From Tardiphaga sp. (GTDB lineage Bacteria; Pseudomonadota; Alphaproteobacteria; Rhizobiales; Xanthobacteraceae): 12,859 nucleotides of DNA. Within the stretch, counting starts at the first letter, position 1. Each line of letters starts with the position of its first letter. Shown here in pieces: positions 6,768 to 12,859 of the stretch. The translations under genes and the position numbers were made by a program. The DNA is taken from NCBI GenBank assembly GCA_014377915.1, contig JACMOT010000458.1, positions 1-12,859 of the forward strand, read 5' to 3'. The notes under the pieces were generated by a model, which was not told the DNA's origin, made no database searches, and was given only the letters and a program-made list of their open reading frames with translations.

Positions 6768-6863
6768 GGTTTGGCCCGGACTGCAGACAGCCGTAATATA
6801 AGCTGACTTCGCGTCCCGGGGGAACAGATTGGACGGCCCGTCGGCGGACCGCCCAGTCCGATG
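6768..6863 (-). other. spacer between PQQ dehydrogenase and histidine kinase
   Basis: These 96 bases hold a G/C-rich inverted segment near 6834-6858 (GGAC...GTCC with GGCGG/CCGCC inside) just after the dehydrogenase stop, but no U-tract, so an intrinsic terminator is not supported. A TATATT on the minus strand near 6795-6800 could be a -10 box for the kinase, but I find no matching -35 box. Whether the kinase is co-transcribed stays open. Confidence 0.35.
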
Positions 6864-9029
6864 CTATTTCGGCCGGATGGCGTCGGCAGTGCCCTGGATA
6901 AAGGCCTGTATCTTGACCACCTCGGCCTCCGTCAGCTTGCCGGTGAAGTCCGGCATGCCCTTGTCCATGAACGGCCCCTTGAACACGAAGTCCTTCAGAT
7001 TGGCGATGGTCTCGGTGGGGACATAGCCGAGATTACGGACATTGCCGCCCTTGTCGACGCCGGGAACACCGTGACAGGTGGCGCAGGCGCTGACATAGAT
7101 CGCGGTACCCTCCGGCACGTCCTTCGGGTCGTATTTGACCCCGCTCAGCAGGTTTTCGGTCTGGTACTTGGTGAATGCGGGCAACGGCGCCTTGCCGCCC
7201 ACCGCGAAAGTGTAGACCGTGCCCGGTCCCTCCCGATCGGTGGCGCGCTGGGTGATACCGAATACCCCGCCCCAGCCGACCGCGATCGAGACATATTGCA
7301 CGCCATCGACCAGATAGGTCGCGGGCGCCGCCACCACGCCGGTGCCGACCGGGGTTTCCCAGAGCTTCTCGCCGGTCGAGGCATTGTAAGCGACAAAGCG
7401 GCCATCCGCCGAACCCTGGAACACCAGATTGCCCGCGGTGGTCAGCGTGCCGCCGTTCCAGGGCGCGATGTGCTCGACCCGCCAGACTTCCTTCTGCTTG
7501 ACCGGATCCCAGGCCAGCAGTCGCCCGAAGGGCAGGTTCTTGGGCGGCTCGGCATTGAGCGCGAAGCCGACATTCCAGCCCGTGGTGCTGCCGTATTTCA
7601 TCGGCGCCGGCGCATTCTGCACCAGGGTCTTTTCGCCGGTGAGATTGAGCGGCACGCCCTGCGCCGGTAGGTAGACCAGACCGGTCTGCGGATTGAACGA
7701 CATCGGGTGCCAGTTATGCGCGCCGAATGGCCCGGGGATGCTGTCGAAGGGTTTATCGGGGCTGCGCGCCGCCGGGTTCTCGATCGGTCGACCATCGGTG
7801 CCATAACCGGAGGCCCAATTCACGTCGACGAAGTTTTTCGCCGAGATGAACTTGCCATTGGTGCGATCGATGACGAAAAAGAAACCGTTCTTCGGTGCGT
7901 GCAGCACCACCTTGCGCGGAGCGCCGTCGATGGTGAGATCGGCGAGGATCATCGGCTGCGTCGAGGTGTAGTCCCAATTGTCGCCGGGGGTCTCCTGATA
8001 GTGCCAGAGATACTTGCCGGTGTCGGCGTTGAGCGCGACGATCGAACCGAGGTAAAGATTGTCGCCGCCGGCCGGACTGCGCAGGTTGCGATTCCAGGGC
8101 GAGCCATTGCCGGTGCCGATATAGATCATGTTGAGTTCGGGATCGAAGGTGATGGTGTCCCACGACGCGCCGCCGCCGCCGTTGATCCAGTACTTCCCGG
8201 CGGGATCCCAGGTCTTGGCCGCCGCCGCCATCGAGTCATCCTCGAACGGCTTGGCGGGATCGCCGGGCACCACGAACCAGCGCCACGCCTGGTTGCCGGT
8301 CTCCGCGTCGAAGGCGGTGACGTAGCCGCGCACGCCATATTCGGCGCCGCCATTGCCGATCACGACCTTGCCGTTGAACACCCGCGGCGCGCCGGTGATG
8401 GTGTAGGACATGTTGTGGTCGAGGATGGTGTCCTTCTCCCAGACTTTCTGACCGGTGGCGGCATCGAGCGCGACCAGCCTGCCGTCATAGGCGCCGACAA
8501 ACACCTTCCCCTTGTAGAGCGCGACGCCGCGATTGACGACATCGCAGCAGCCCCGATAACCCTTCGCGCGGTCGACGCCGGGATCAAAGCTCCAGATCCG
8601 CTTGCCGCTCCGCACATCGACCGCATGCACCACGCTCCATGGCGCGGTGATATACATGATGCCGTCCACTACCAGCGGCGTCGCTTCTACACCACGGGTG
8701 GATTCCAGATTGTAGGTCCACACCAGCCCGATGTTTTTCACGTTGTCGGCGGTGATCTGGCTGAGTTTGCTGAAGCGGCTCTCCGCGTAATCGAGGCCGT
8801 AGGTCGGCCAGTCCTTCGAGGTCGCGGCGTTGGCGACGATCGCGGCGCTGTCGATGGCGCCGGTCACGGCCCTGATATGTTCCGGCGAGCCTTTGGTTTG
8901 TGCCTGCGCGGGCGTACCGAGCAACAGGGCCGCCAGCGCCAAAGCGGCTGATGCGCGACGCTTGTTCACTATCAGGCTTGTGAGAATGTATTGGCGCGCA
9001 AACGCGCCCTGACCGGCAAGTTGATGCAT
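6864..9029 (-). CDS. PQQ-dependent alcohol dehydrogenase with C-terminal cytochrome c (quinohemoprotein)
   Basis: The 721-aa periplasmic enzyme oxidises alcohols (or aldehydes) with pyrroloquinoline quinone and passes electrons to its own c-type haem. A signal peptide (RRASAALALAALLL, cleavage after AQA near 43) leads into the eight-bladed propeller. Seen residues are the vicinal cysteines C161-C162, W290 stacking in GGGGASW, N308 in TGNGSPWN, the likely catalytic base D353 in DNWDYT, and K380. The haem domain has CATCH (649-653) and a probable ligand M692 in KGMPDF. The residue two after D353 is Thr, not the Asp of lanthanide-dependent XoxF/ExaF enzymes, so calcium use is inferred. ATG 9029 has GGGAG seven bases upstream; GTG 8969 would give a more ordinary signal peptide but lacks a ribosome site. 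The exact substrate is unknown. Confidence 0.93.
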   Translation of the reverse strand: MHQLAGQGAFARQYILTSLIVNKRRASAALALAALLLGTPAQAQTKGSPEHIRAVTGAIDSAAIVANAATSKDWPTYGLDYAESRFSKLSQITADNVKNIGLVWTYNLESTRGVEATPLVVDGIMYITAPWSVVHAVDVRSGKRIWSFDPGVDRAKGYRGCCDVVNRGVALYKGKVFVGAYDGRLVALDAATGQKVWEKDTILDHNMSYTITGAPRVFNGKVVIGNGGAEYGVRGYVTAFDAETGNQAWRWFVVPGDPAKPFEDDSMAAAAKTWDPAGKYWINGGGGASWDTITFDPELNMIYIGTGNGSPWNRNLRSPAGGDNLYLGSIVALNADTGKYLWHYQETPGDNWDYTSTQPMILADLTIDGAPRKVVLHAPKNGFFFVIDRTNGKFISAKNFVDVNWASGYGTDGRPIENPAARSPDKPFDSIPGPFGAHNWHPMSFNPQTGLVYLPAQGVPLNLTGEKTLVQNAPAPMKYGSTTGWNVGFALNAEPPKNLPFGRLLAWDPVKQKEVWRVEHIAPWNGGTLTTAGNLVFQGSADGRFVAYNASTGEKLWETPVGTGVVAAPATYLVDGVQYVSIAVGWGGVFGITQRATDREGPGTVYTFAVGGKAPLPAFTKYQTENLLSGVKYDPKDVPEGTAIYVSACATCHGVPGVDKGGNVRNLGYVPTETIANLKDFVFKGPFMDKGMPDFTGKLTEAEVVKIQAFIQGTADAIRPK

Positions 9030-9081
9030 GCTTTTCTCCCAATGGCCTCTGACGGACCTGCCATTACGGTACGCCCGAGGA

Positions 9082-9143
9082 GCGCAGCGTCAACAGCGGA
9101 GTACAGTTCCATGCGGAGTGAGCAACAGTGCGGCGCAGCGTCA
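9082..9143. repeat. two 11-base direct repeats upstream of the PQQ dehydrogenase
   Basis: GCGCAGCGTCA occurs at 9082-9092 and again at 9133-9143, 51 bases apart, in the 140-base gap between the NUDIX stop and the dehydrogenase start. The spacing is close to five helical turns, as for paired activator sites. The second copy lies in a small hairpin (CGCAGC / GCTGCG, 9134-9150). This is a possible operator only. Confidence 0.35.
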
Positions 9144-9169
9144 GGCTGCGGCGCTGCGGAATATTCGGA

Positions 9170-9970
9170 CTACGGCGCGCCGGTCATTTCGAACACGTCG
9201 CCGTCATAGCCGGCTTCCAGCGGAATCCGCAGCGTGCGCTTGTCGCCGTCTTTGGTCACCACCGGCATCACCGTCACCACCGCGCTGCCGCGGGCATCGT
9301 GCAGCGCGGCGGCGACATCGGGCTGCTTGCCGAGCTTGATCAAATTGCGCGTGGTCGGGAATGGCAGCGTGAAGCGGCCGCTGGCGCCGCCCTCCAGCGC
9401 TTCGCGTGGCGACAGCCAGATGGAATCGGTGGATTCCTTGCCGTCATGCAGGCCGACCTGTTCGGGCGGCGCCTCGGCGAGGAAGAACCAGGTATCGAAC
9501 CGCTTCTTCATGCCCTCCGGCGTGATCCAGTGCGCATAGGGCACCAGCAGATCAAGCGCCAACACCAGGTCGTTGTCGGCGATGATGTCGGCAAATCTGA
9601 CCTTGCCCTCGTTGAGGGCGTCGCGATGAGCATCGGCAATCGCGCCGGCGCGGCTGGCATCGATCAACTCGGACGAACCGCGTGACCGGGCCAGCAGGAT
9701 ACGGCTTTCCTCGAAGGTCTCGCGAATCGCGGCGATACGAAAATCCAGTGTCGCGGCGTCGTCGCCGACCACGCCGGCGTAGAGTTCGGGGCGGCCAATG
9801 ATATCCTGGTCGCCGGGGTCGACGCTGCCGCCGGGAAACACCAGCGCCCCGGAGGCAAACTCGATCTGATAGTGCCGCACCATCATGAACACTTCGATGG
9901 CGTCAGTGCCGCCCTGCCGCAGCAGCAGGATGGTGGAAGCGGGCCGCGCGACGCCGGGCTCGGTGGACAT
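9170..9970 (-). CDS. NUDIX hydrolase, NUDT19/CoA-diphosphatase-like, 266 aa
   Basis: The protein opens with PASTILLLRQGGTDAIEVFM and VFPGGSVDPGD, then carries the NUDIX helix AAIRETFEESRILLA. The distance between the glycine loop and the RExxEE core is longer than in the minimal NUDIX box, which is the arrangement of the NUDT7/8/19 branch (CoA and acyl-CoA diphosphatases). RETFEE keeps the metal-binding glutamates, but the usual glycine of EExG is Arg (codon CGT, one base from GGT). No signal peptide is seen. ATG 9970 has GGGAG upstream. It reads in the same direction as the lyase gene beyond the palindromic repeat. An acyl-CoA- or CoA-processing role would fit the neighbours; the substrate is inferred, not shown. 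Confidence 0.87.
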   Translation of the reverse strand: MSTEPGVARPASTILLLRQGGTDAIEVFMMVRHYQIEFASGALVFPGGSVDPGDQDIIGRPELYAGVVGDDAATLDFRIAAIRETFEESRILLARSRGSSELIDASRAGAIADAHRDALNEGKVRFADIIADNDLVLALDLLVPYAHWITPEGMKKRFDTWFFLAEAPPEQVGLHDGKESTDSIWLSPREALEGGASGRFTLPFPTTRNLIKLGKQPDVAAALHDARGSAVVTVMPVVTKDGDKRTLRIPLEAGYDGDVFEMTGAP

Positions 9971-10014
9971 ATGATGATAGCTCCCTGAACGGCATTCTTG
10001 ACGATGCTCGATCT

Positions 10015-10116
10015 GTAGGATGGGTAGAGCGAAGCGAAACCCATGATTGTCTTACGCGCAGGATGATGGGTTTCGCCGACACGGCGCATCCGCCGCGTCG
10101 GCTCTACCCATCCTAC
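10015..10116. repeat. palindromic intergenic repeat (REP/MITE-like), three-way-junction fold
   Basis: Perfect 16-base outer arms GTAGGATGGGTAGAGC (10015-10030) and GCTCTACCCATCCTAC (10101-10116) enclose two adjacent hairpins. One pairs GCGAAACCCAT (10034-10044) with ATGGGTTTCGC (10066-10076). The other pairs 10077-10086 with 10091-10100 (nine of ten pairs, loop CATC). I recognise the GTAGGATGGGTAGAG...GAAACCCAT type as a widespread intergenic repeat in Bradyrhizobium and Rhodopseudomonas. It ends 6 bases after the stop of the minus-strand lyase gene, where its stem could protect or end the mRNA. Confidence 0.88.
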
Positions 10117-10121
10117 GCGAC

Positions 10122-11075
10122 TTATTCGGCCGCGCTGGCCTGCGGGGTCAGATTGGCGCGCTTGTCGAAACGGGCGACGCGCGACAGCAAATAGTCGATC
10201 TCGGCCTTGGCAAGGGCGGTGATCGACGGGCCGGGCTTGCGCTGCGCCGCCGAGGCAATCACGCCGCGCTTGTGCAGCACATATTTGCGGACCGCGAGCC
10301 CGATGCCGAGCTGCTGCTCATAGCGGATCAGCGGCAGATGGGCGTCGAACAGATCATGCGCCTTGTCGCGCTCGCCCTGCTTCTGCAGCCGGACGACGTC
10401 GACCAGCAGCTCCGGAAAGGCATAGCCGGTCATCGCGCCGTCGGCGCCGCGCTCCATCTCGAAATCAAGGAAGACGCCGCCATTGCCGGTGAGGATCGAC
10501 AATTCGCGCAACGAACCGTCCTTCTGGAAACCGCGCAGCGCGGTGATCTTCTCCAGGCCCGGCCAGTCCTCGTGCTTCAGCATCACGCAGGACTTCGAGT
10601 CCATGATGATCTTGCGGATCACCGCCGGCGTCATCACCACGGTCAGCGTCAGCGGGTAATCCTGCAACACCCACGGAATGTCGCTGCCGATCGCCTCCTC
10701 GGCCTGCTTGAAATAGGTGGTGATCTGGTCGTCGGTGCGCAGCATCGGCGGCGGCGCGATCATCACGCCGGCGGCGCCGGCATCCATCGAGGCACGGGCC
10801 AGCGAGCGCATCGCGGCGAAGCCCGGCGACGACACGCCGACGATGATCTGCATGTTGTTGGCGCGCTTGATGAAGCGGGTCGCGACGGCCTGGGCCTCGG
10901 CGGCCTCCAGCTTTGGCGCCTCGCCCATGATGCCCAGCACGGTGATGCCGTCGCAACCGGTCCCGGCGTAGAAATCGGTCAGGCGATCGATCGACGCCTC
11001 GTCGAGGCGGCCATCTTCGTGGAACGGCGTCGGCGCAATGGCAAAGGTACCGGTGGCCTTCGGAGTGAGCTTCAT
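10122..11075 (-). CDS. DapA-superfamily (class I aldolase/lyase) protein, 317 aa
   Basis: A TIM-barrel lyase of the dihydrodipicolinate synthase/N-acetylneuraminate lyase family. The Schiff-base lysine is K167 in CVMLKHED, and the partner tyrosine is Y140 in LQDYP. The loop that reads GTTGE in true DHDPS, whose threonines relay protons, is GIMGEAPKL here (G48-I49-M50-G51-E52). It is therefore unlikely to be the lysine-pathway enzyme and more likely cleaves or forms another 2-oxo-acid. The tail TPQASAAE is short and unstructured. ATG 11075 has GAGGAAG eight bases upstream. It lies 78 bases after the MaoC hydratase on the same strand, so a role in the same acyl or oxo-acid breakdown route is plausible but inferred. 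Confidence 0.9.
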   Translation of the reverse strand: MKLTPKATGTFAIAPTPFHEDGRLDEASIDRLTDFYAGTGCDGITVLGIMGEAPKLEAAEAQAVATRFIKRANNMQIIVGVSSPGFAAMRSLARASMDAGAAGVMIAPPPMLRTDDQITTYFKQAEEAIGSDIPWVLQDYPLTLTVVMTPAVIRKIIMDSKSCVMLKHEDWPGLEKITALRGFQKDGSLRELSILTGNGGVFLDFEMERGADGAMTGYAFPELLVDVVRLQKQGERDKAHDLFDAHLPLIRYEQQLGIGLAVRKYVLHKRGVIASAAQRKPGPSITALAKAEIDYLLSRVARFDKRANLTPQASAAE

Positions 11076-11100
11076 CGTGTCTTCCTCAATCGGTCAATTC

Positions 11101-11137
11101 GGGCCGTCCTGCCGCCATCATGCGGCAGAACCGGCCC
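11101..11137 (-). other. stem-loop in the MaoC to DapA-like spacer
   Basis: CTGCCGC (11109-11115) and GCGGCAG (11122-11128) pair around loop CATCAT. An outer stem GGGCCG (11101-11106) / CGGCCC (11132-11137) is separated from it by small bulges. There is no U-tract, so it is not a normal intrinsic terminator. Between two probably co-transcribed genes it may tune relative mRNA levels. Confidence 0.5.
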
Positions 11138-11153
11138 GCCGGACACCCCGATA

Positions 11154-12014
11154 TCATGCCAGAACGGTCTTGCCACTCTTGATCACGGTGACGTTGCGCG
11201 ATTTAACCCTGGCTTCGAACGACACCACTTGGCCGTCCCTCCACAGGTCCATGGTGACGGTCTCGCCCGGATAGACCGGCGACGAGAAGCGCACCGCGTG
11301 CTGCCTGAAGGCGGCCGGATCGTAATCGGCATAGGTCTGCAGCACGCCACGGCAGGTGATGCCATAGGTGCACATGCCGTGCAGGATCGGCCGCGGAAAG
11401 CCGGCGCGCTTGGCGAATTCAGGATCCGCATGCAGCGGGTTACGGTCGCCGCACAGGCGATAGACCAGGGCCTGGTCCGGCCGCGTCGAGATATCGACGC
11501 TCTGGTCGGGCGCGCGGCCCGGCATGGCGTGCGGCTCGGGCTGCTTGCCCGCAGGACCGCCGAAGCCACCATCGCCGCGGGCAAAGCGCGACGCCACCAG
11601 CGTCGCCAGCTCAGCGCCGCTCTCGTCGCGTAGCACGGTCTTGTGGCGGATCACCACGCCCTTGTCCTTGCCCTTGTCGAACACGTCGAGCACGCTGGAA
11701 TCGGCGGTGATTTTAGCCGCGACCGGCATCGGCCGGTGGAAGGTGATGTCGCGCTCACCGTCGACCACCAGCAATTTGTTCAGATTCATCTCGCCCGGGC
11801 CGGAGCCCCACGCCGCCACCGAGGCGAAGGTCGGAACCACCTTGACCGGGCGCTCGGTAAAACAGGCCTCGTTGACGAAGGACAACTCCTTCTCGTCCAT
11901 CGGGTCAGCACCGAGCCCGATACCATAGGCGTAGAGCATCACGTCGCGGTCGGTGTAGGCGTATTTCTGACCGATATTGGTCATCGCCATCAGCGCTTCG
12001 TAGTTGATCGGCAT
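11154..12014 (-). CDS. MaoC-type enoyl-CoA hydratase (double hotdog), 286 aa
   Basis: The protein matches (R)-specific 2-enoyl-CoA hydratase (hydratase 2). The C-terminal hotdog carries the signature YRLCGDRNPLHADPEFA with catalytic D190 and H195, followed by GFPRPILHGMCTYG. The N-terminal half is the second, degenerate hotdog (motif GPGEMNLNKLLVVDGERDI, HRPMP). At about 286 aa it has the usual two-domain length. The open frame extends upstream to 12203 through the palindromic repeat, but the start is set at ATG 12014, which has GAGAGGAAA upstream and begins MPINYEALM as family members do. It adds water to trans-2-enoyl-CoA in the cytoplasm. The DUF35 and thiolase-like neighbours point to breakdown of a branched or cyclic acyl-CoA. 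Confidence 0.92.
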   Translation of the reverse strand: MPINYEALMAMTNIGQKYAYTDRDVMLYAYGIGLGADPMDEKELSFVNEACFTERPVKVVPTFASVAAWGSGPGEMNLNKLLVVDGERDITFHRPMPVAAKITADSSVLDVFDKGKDKGVVIRHKTVLRDESGAELATLVASRFARGDGGFGGPAGKQPEPHAMPGRAPDQSVDISTRPDQALVYRLCGDRNPLHADPEFAKRAGFPRPILHGMCTYGITCRGVLQTYADYDPAAFRQHAVRFSSPVYPGETVTMDLWRDGQVVSFEARVKSRNVTVIKSGKTVLA

Positions 12015-12062
12015 GGGGTGGTTTCCTCTCGTATTGTTTTCGTTGCGGCACCAATGATGGCG

Positions 12063-12215
12063 CCCTCCCCCCTTGTGGGAGAGGGCATCGCCGATGCCCG
12101 CCCCGAGCGCTAATGGGTGAGGGGGCGCAGCAGGCTCATTCGATTGCCGCTCCCCCTCACCCGGCCCGAAGCCGCTTCGCGGCTTCGAGCCACCCTCTCC
12201 CACAAGGGGAGAGGG
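12063..12215. repeat. palindromic intergenic repeat of the CCCTCTCCC/GGGAGAGGG type
   Basis: Two 23-base arms, 12063-12085 and 12193-12215, are inverted copies with one mismatch, and each arm is itself a hairpin (CCCTCTCCC, short loop, GGGAGAGGG-like). Between them GGGTGAGGGGG (12115-12125) pairs with CCCCCTCACCC (12152-12162), and a 9-base-pair hairpin CGAAGCCGC/GCGGCTTCG lies at 12167-12187. I recognise this as a common repeat class of Bradyrhizobium-like intergenic regions. It fills the gap between the DUF35 and MaoC genes and could act on the mRNA as a stabiliser or attenuating structure. Confidence 0.85.
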
Positions 12216-12230
12216 TAGAAAGAGCGCAGC

Positions 12231-12620
12231 CTACGCCGGCGTGAAGAACGGCAATGGCGCGCCGTCGGTGGGCTTCCACACCACTTTTACCTTCTGGCCG
12301 ATCTTCACCAAGCCGGGCTCGCAATCGACGATGTTGGTCTGCACCGAGGGGCCTTCCTTCAGCGTCACATAGGCGATCACGTAAGGGCCGGTCGCCGATT
12401 TGCGCATGTAGCTGAACGTGTAGATCTCGCCCTCGCCCGAACTCTGCTCCCAGACCGTCGCGTCGGAGAAGCAGAACGGACAGATCGAGCGCGGAAAGAA
12501 ATGCGGCTCGCCGCACGCCGTGCAGCGCTTGATCATGAACTTGCCCTCTTTCGCGGCGTCCCAGAACGGCTGCGTTTCGGGATTGCCGACCGGGGTCGGG
12601 TACTTCTTCGCTTCAGTCAT
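12231..12620 (-). CDS. DUF35 zinc-ribbon/OB-fold protein, thiolase partner, 129 aa
   Basis: An N-terminal rubredoxin-like zinc ribbon (C33xxC36 ... C47xxC50 in CTACGEPHFFPRSICPFC) is followed by an OB-fold with YTFSYMRKSATGPYVIAYVTL and a C-terminal strand KVVWKPTDG. This is the ChsH2-type DUF35 architecture. In steroid side-chain breakdown such domains bind a thiolase-like lipid-transfer protein and are needed for its aldolase activity. ATG 12620 overlaps the upstream thiolase stop as TAATG, so translation is probably coupled. The frame is open further upstream, but only inside the thiolase gene. The partner match is strong by context; the substrate is unknown. Confidence 0.9.
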   Translation of the reverse strand: MTEAKKYPTPVGNPETQPFWDAAKEGKFMIKRCTACGEPHFFPRSICPFCFSDATVWEQSSGEGEIYTFSYMRKSATGPYVIAYVTLKEGPSVQTNIVDCEPGLVKIGQKVKVVWKPTDGAPLPFFTPA

Positions 12621-12859
12621 TACACGCGCTCCAGAATGGCGGTCGAGGCGGCATGGCGCACACCGAGCAGGCCACCGGTGCCATGCGCGATGGCGAGATC
12701 GCAATTCGGCACCTGGACCTTGGGATGGGCTTCGCCGCGCAGCTGGCGTACGGCTTCGAGGACCTTGGTCATGCCGCCCCGGTTGACGGGATGGTTGCTA
12801 CACAGCCCGCCGCCGTCGGTGTTGAACGGCAGCTTGCCGACGCCGGAGATCAGGTTGCC
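12620..12859 (-). CDS. thiolase-like / lipid-transfer protein (SCP2-thiolase family), C-terminal 79 aa, truncated by window
   Basis: The visible C-terminus reads LPFNTDGGGLCSNHPVNRGG, then VLEAVRQLRGEAHPKVQV, then IAHGTGGLLGVRHAASTAILERV. The SNHP and HGTGG blocks are the C-terminal signature of non-condensing thiolases and lipid-transfer proteins, with the active-site histidines in GLCSNHP and AHGTGG. The N-terminal part lies beyond the right edge, so it cannot be seen whether the nucleophilic cysteine is kept; the Ltp2 aldolase group lacks it. The stop TAA overlaps the DUF35 start. Together they likely form one hetero-oligomeric enzyme acting on an acyl-CoA. Confidence 0.9.
   Translation of the reverse strand, partial: GNLISGVGKLPFNTDGGGLCSNHPVNRGGMTKVLEAVRQLRGEAHPKVQVPNCDLAIAHGTGGLLGVRHAASTAILERV

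Noticed and set aside
6834..6858. Intrinsic terminator after the PQQ dehydrogenase
   Set aside because: The inverted segment has no following U-tract.
7707..8951. 414-aa plus-strand open frame opposite the PQQ dehydrogenase
   Set aside because: Mirror of the coding strand with biased composition; the minus strand carries clear PQQ-enzyme motifs.
10047..11633. 528-aa plus-strand open frame across the DapA-like and MaoC genes
   Set aside because: It spans two confident minus-strand genes and a spacer, and is rich in Arg/His/Gln as expected of an antisense frame.
12015..12203. N-terminal extension of the MaoC protein up to 12203
   Set aside because: It translates the palindromic repeat; family members begin near MPINYEALM at 12014.

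Overview
The window looks like chromosome of a Bradyrhizobium/Rhodopseudomonas-type alphaproteobacterium (Nitrobacteraceae). The grounds are high GC with strong G/C third-position bias, lineage-typical palindromic intergenic repeats (one with the 16-base arms GTAGGATGGGTAGAGC, one built on CCCTCTCCC...GGGAGAGGG hairpins), and several small hypothetical proteins of a kind I associate with that group. The genus is inferred from sequence character and memory, not from a search.

Left part (1-1490). The window opens in the 3' end of an IS3-family insertion sequence: the OrfB transposase C-terminus and a probable right end near 225. Three small hypothetical genes follow: 72 aa (+), 91 aa (+) and 79 aa (-). 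The last two converge and overlap tail to tail by 32 bases. Upstream of the 79-aa gene on the minus strand is the most interesting element of the window. It has a near-consensus promoter, an extended Shine-Dalgarno sequence complementary to about 17 bases of the 16S rRNA 3' tail, a 14-codon reading frame, repeated and mutually exclusive pairing segments, and a strong intrinsic terminator. It reads either as a peptide-coding attenuator leader or as a stand-alone small RNA.

Middle (1491-4081). An MFS efflux-type transporter (+) converges with a gene for a small exported protein carrying a Cys-Cys pair (-). A 378-base divergent intergenic region with several palindromes follows, then a lone GrlR-like small protein (+).

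Oxidation and sensing block (4086-9029, minus). A secreted PQQ-dependent alcohol dehydrogenase with a fused C-terminal cytochrome c domain is followed 96 bases downstream by a large membrane sensor histidine kinase (sensor domain, HAMP, two PAS, HPK4-like kinase core). No response regulator is in view.

Right part (9170-12859, minus). Reading in the direction of transcription: a thiolase-like/lipid-transfer protein C-terminus, a DUF35 zinc-ribbon/OB-fold protein (TAATG overlap with the thiolase), a palindromic repeat, a MaoC-type double-hotdog enoyl-CoA hydratase, a structured spacer, a DapA-superfamily lyase with an altered active-site loop, a second palindromic repeat, and a NUDIX hydrolase of the NUDT19/CoA-diphosphatase type. 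The thiolase + DUF35 + MaoC set resembles acyl-CoA side-chain degradation modules, in which a thiolase-like aldolase needs a DUF35 partner. The DapA-like protein could be a further C-C lyase of the same route.

I see no CRISPR array, tRNA or rRNA gene, phage module or classical defence system.
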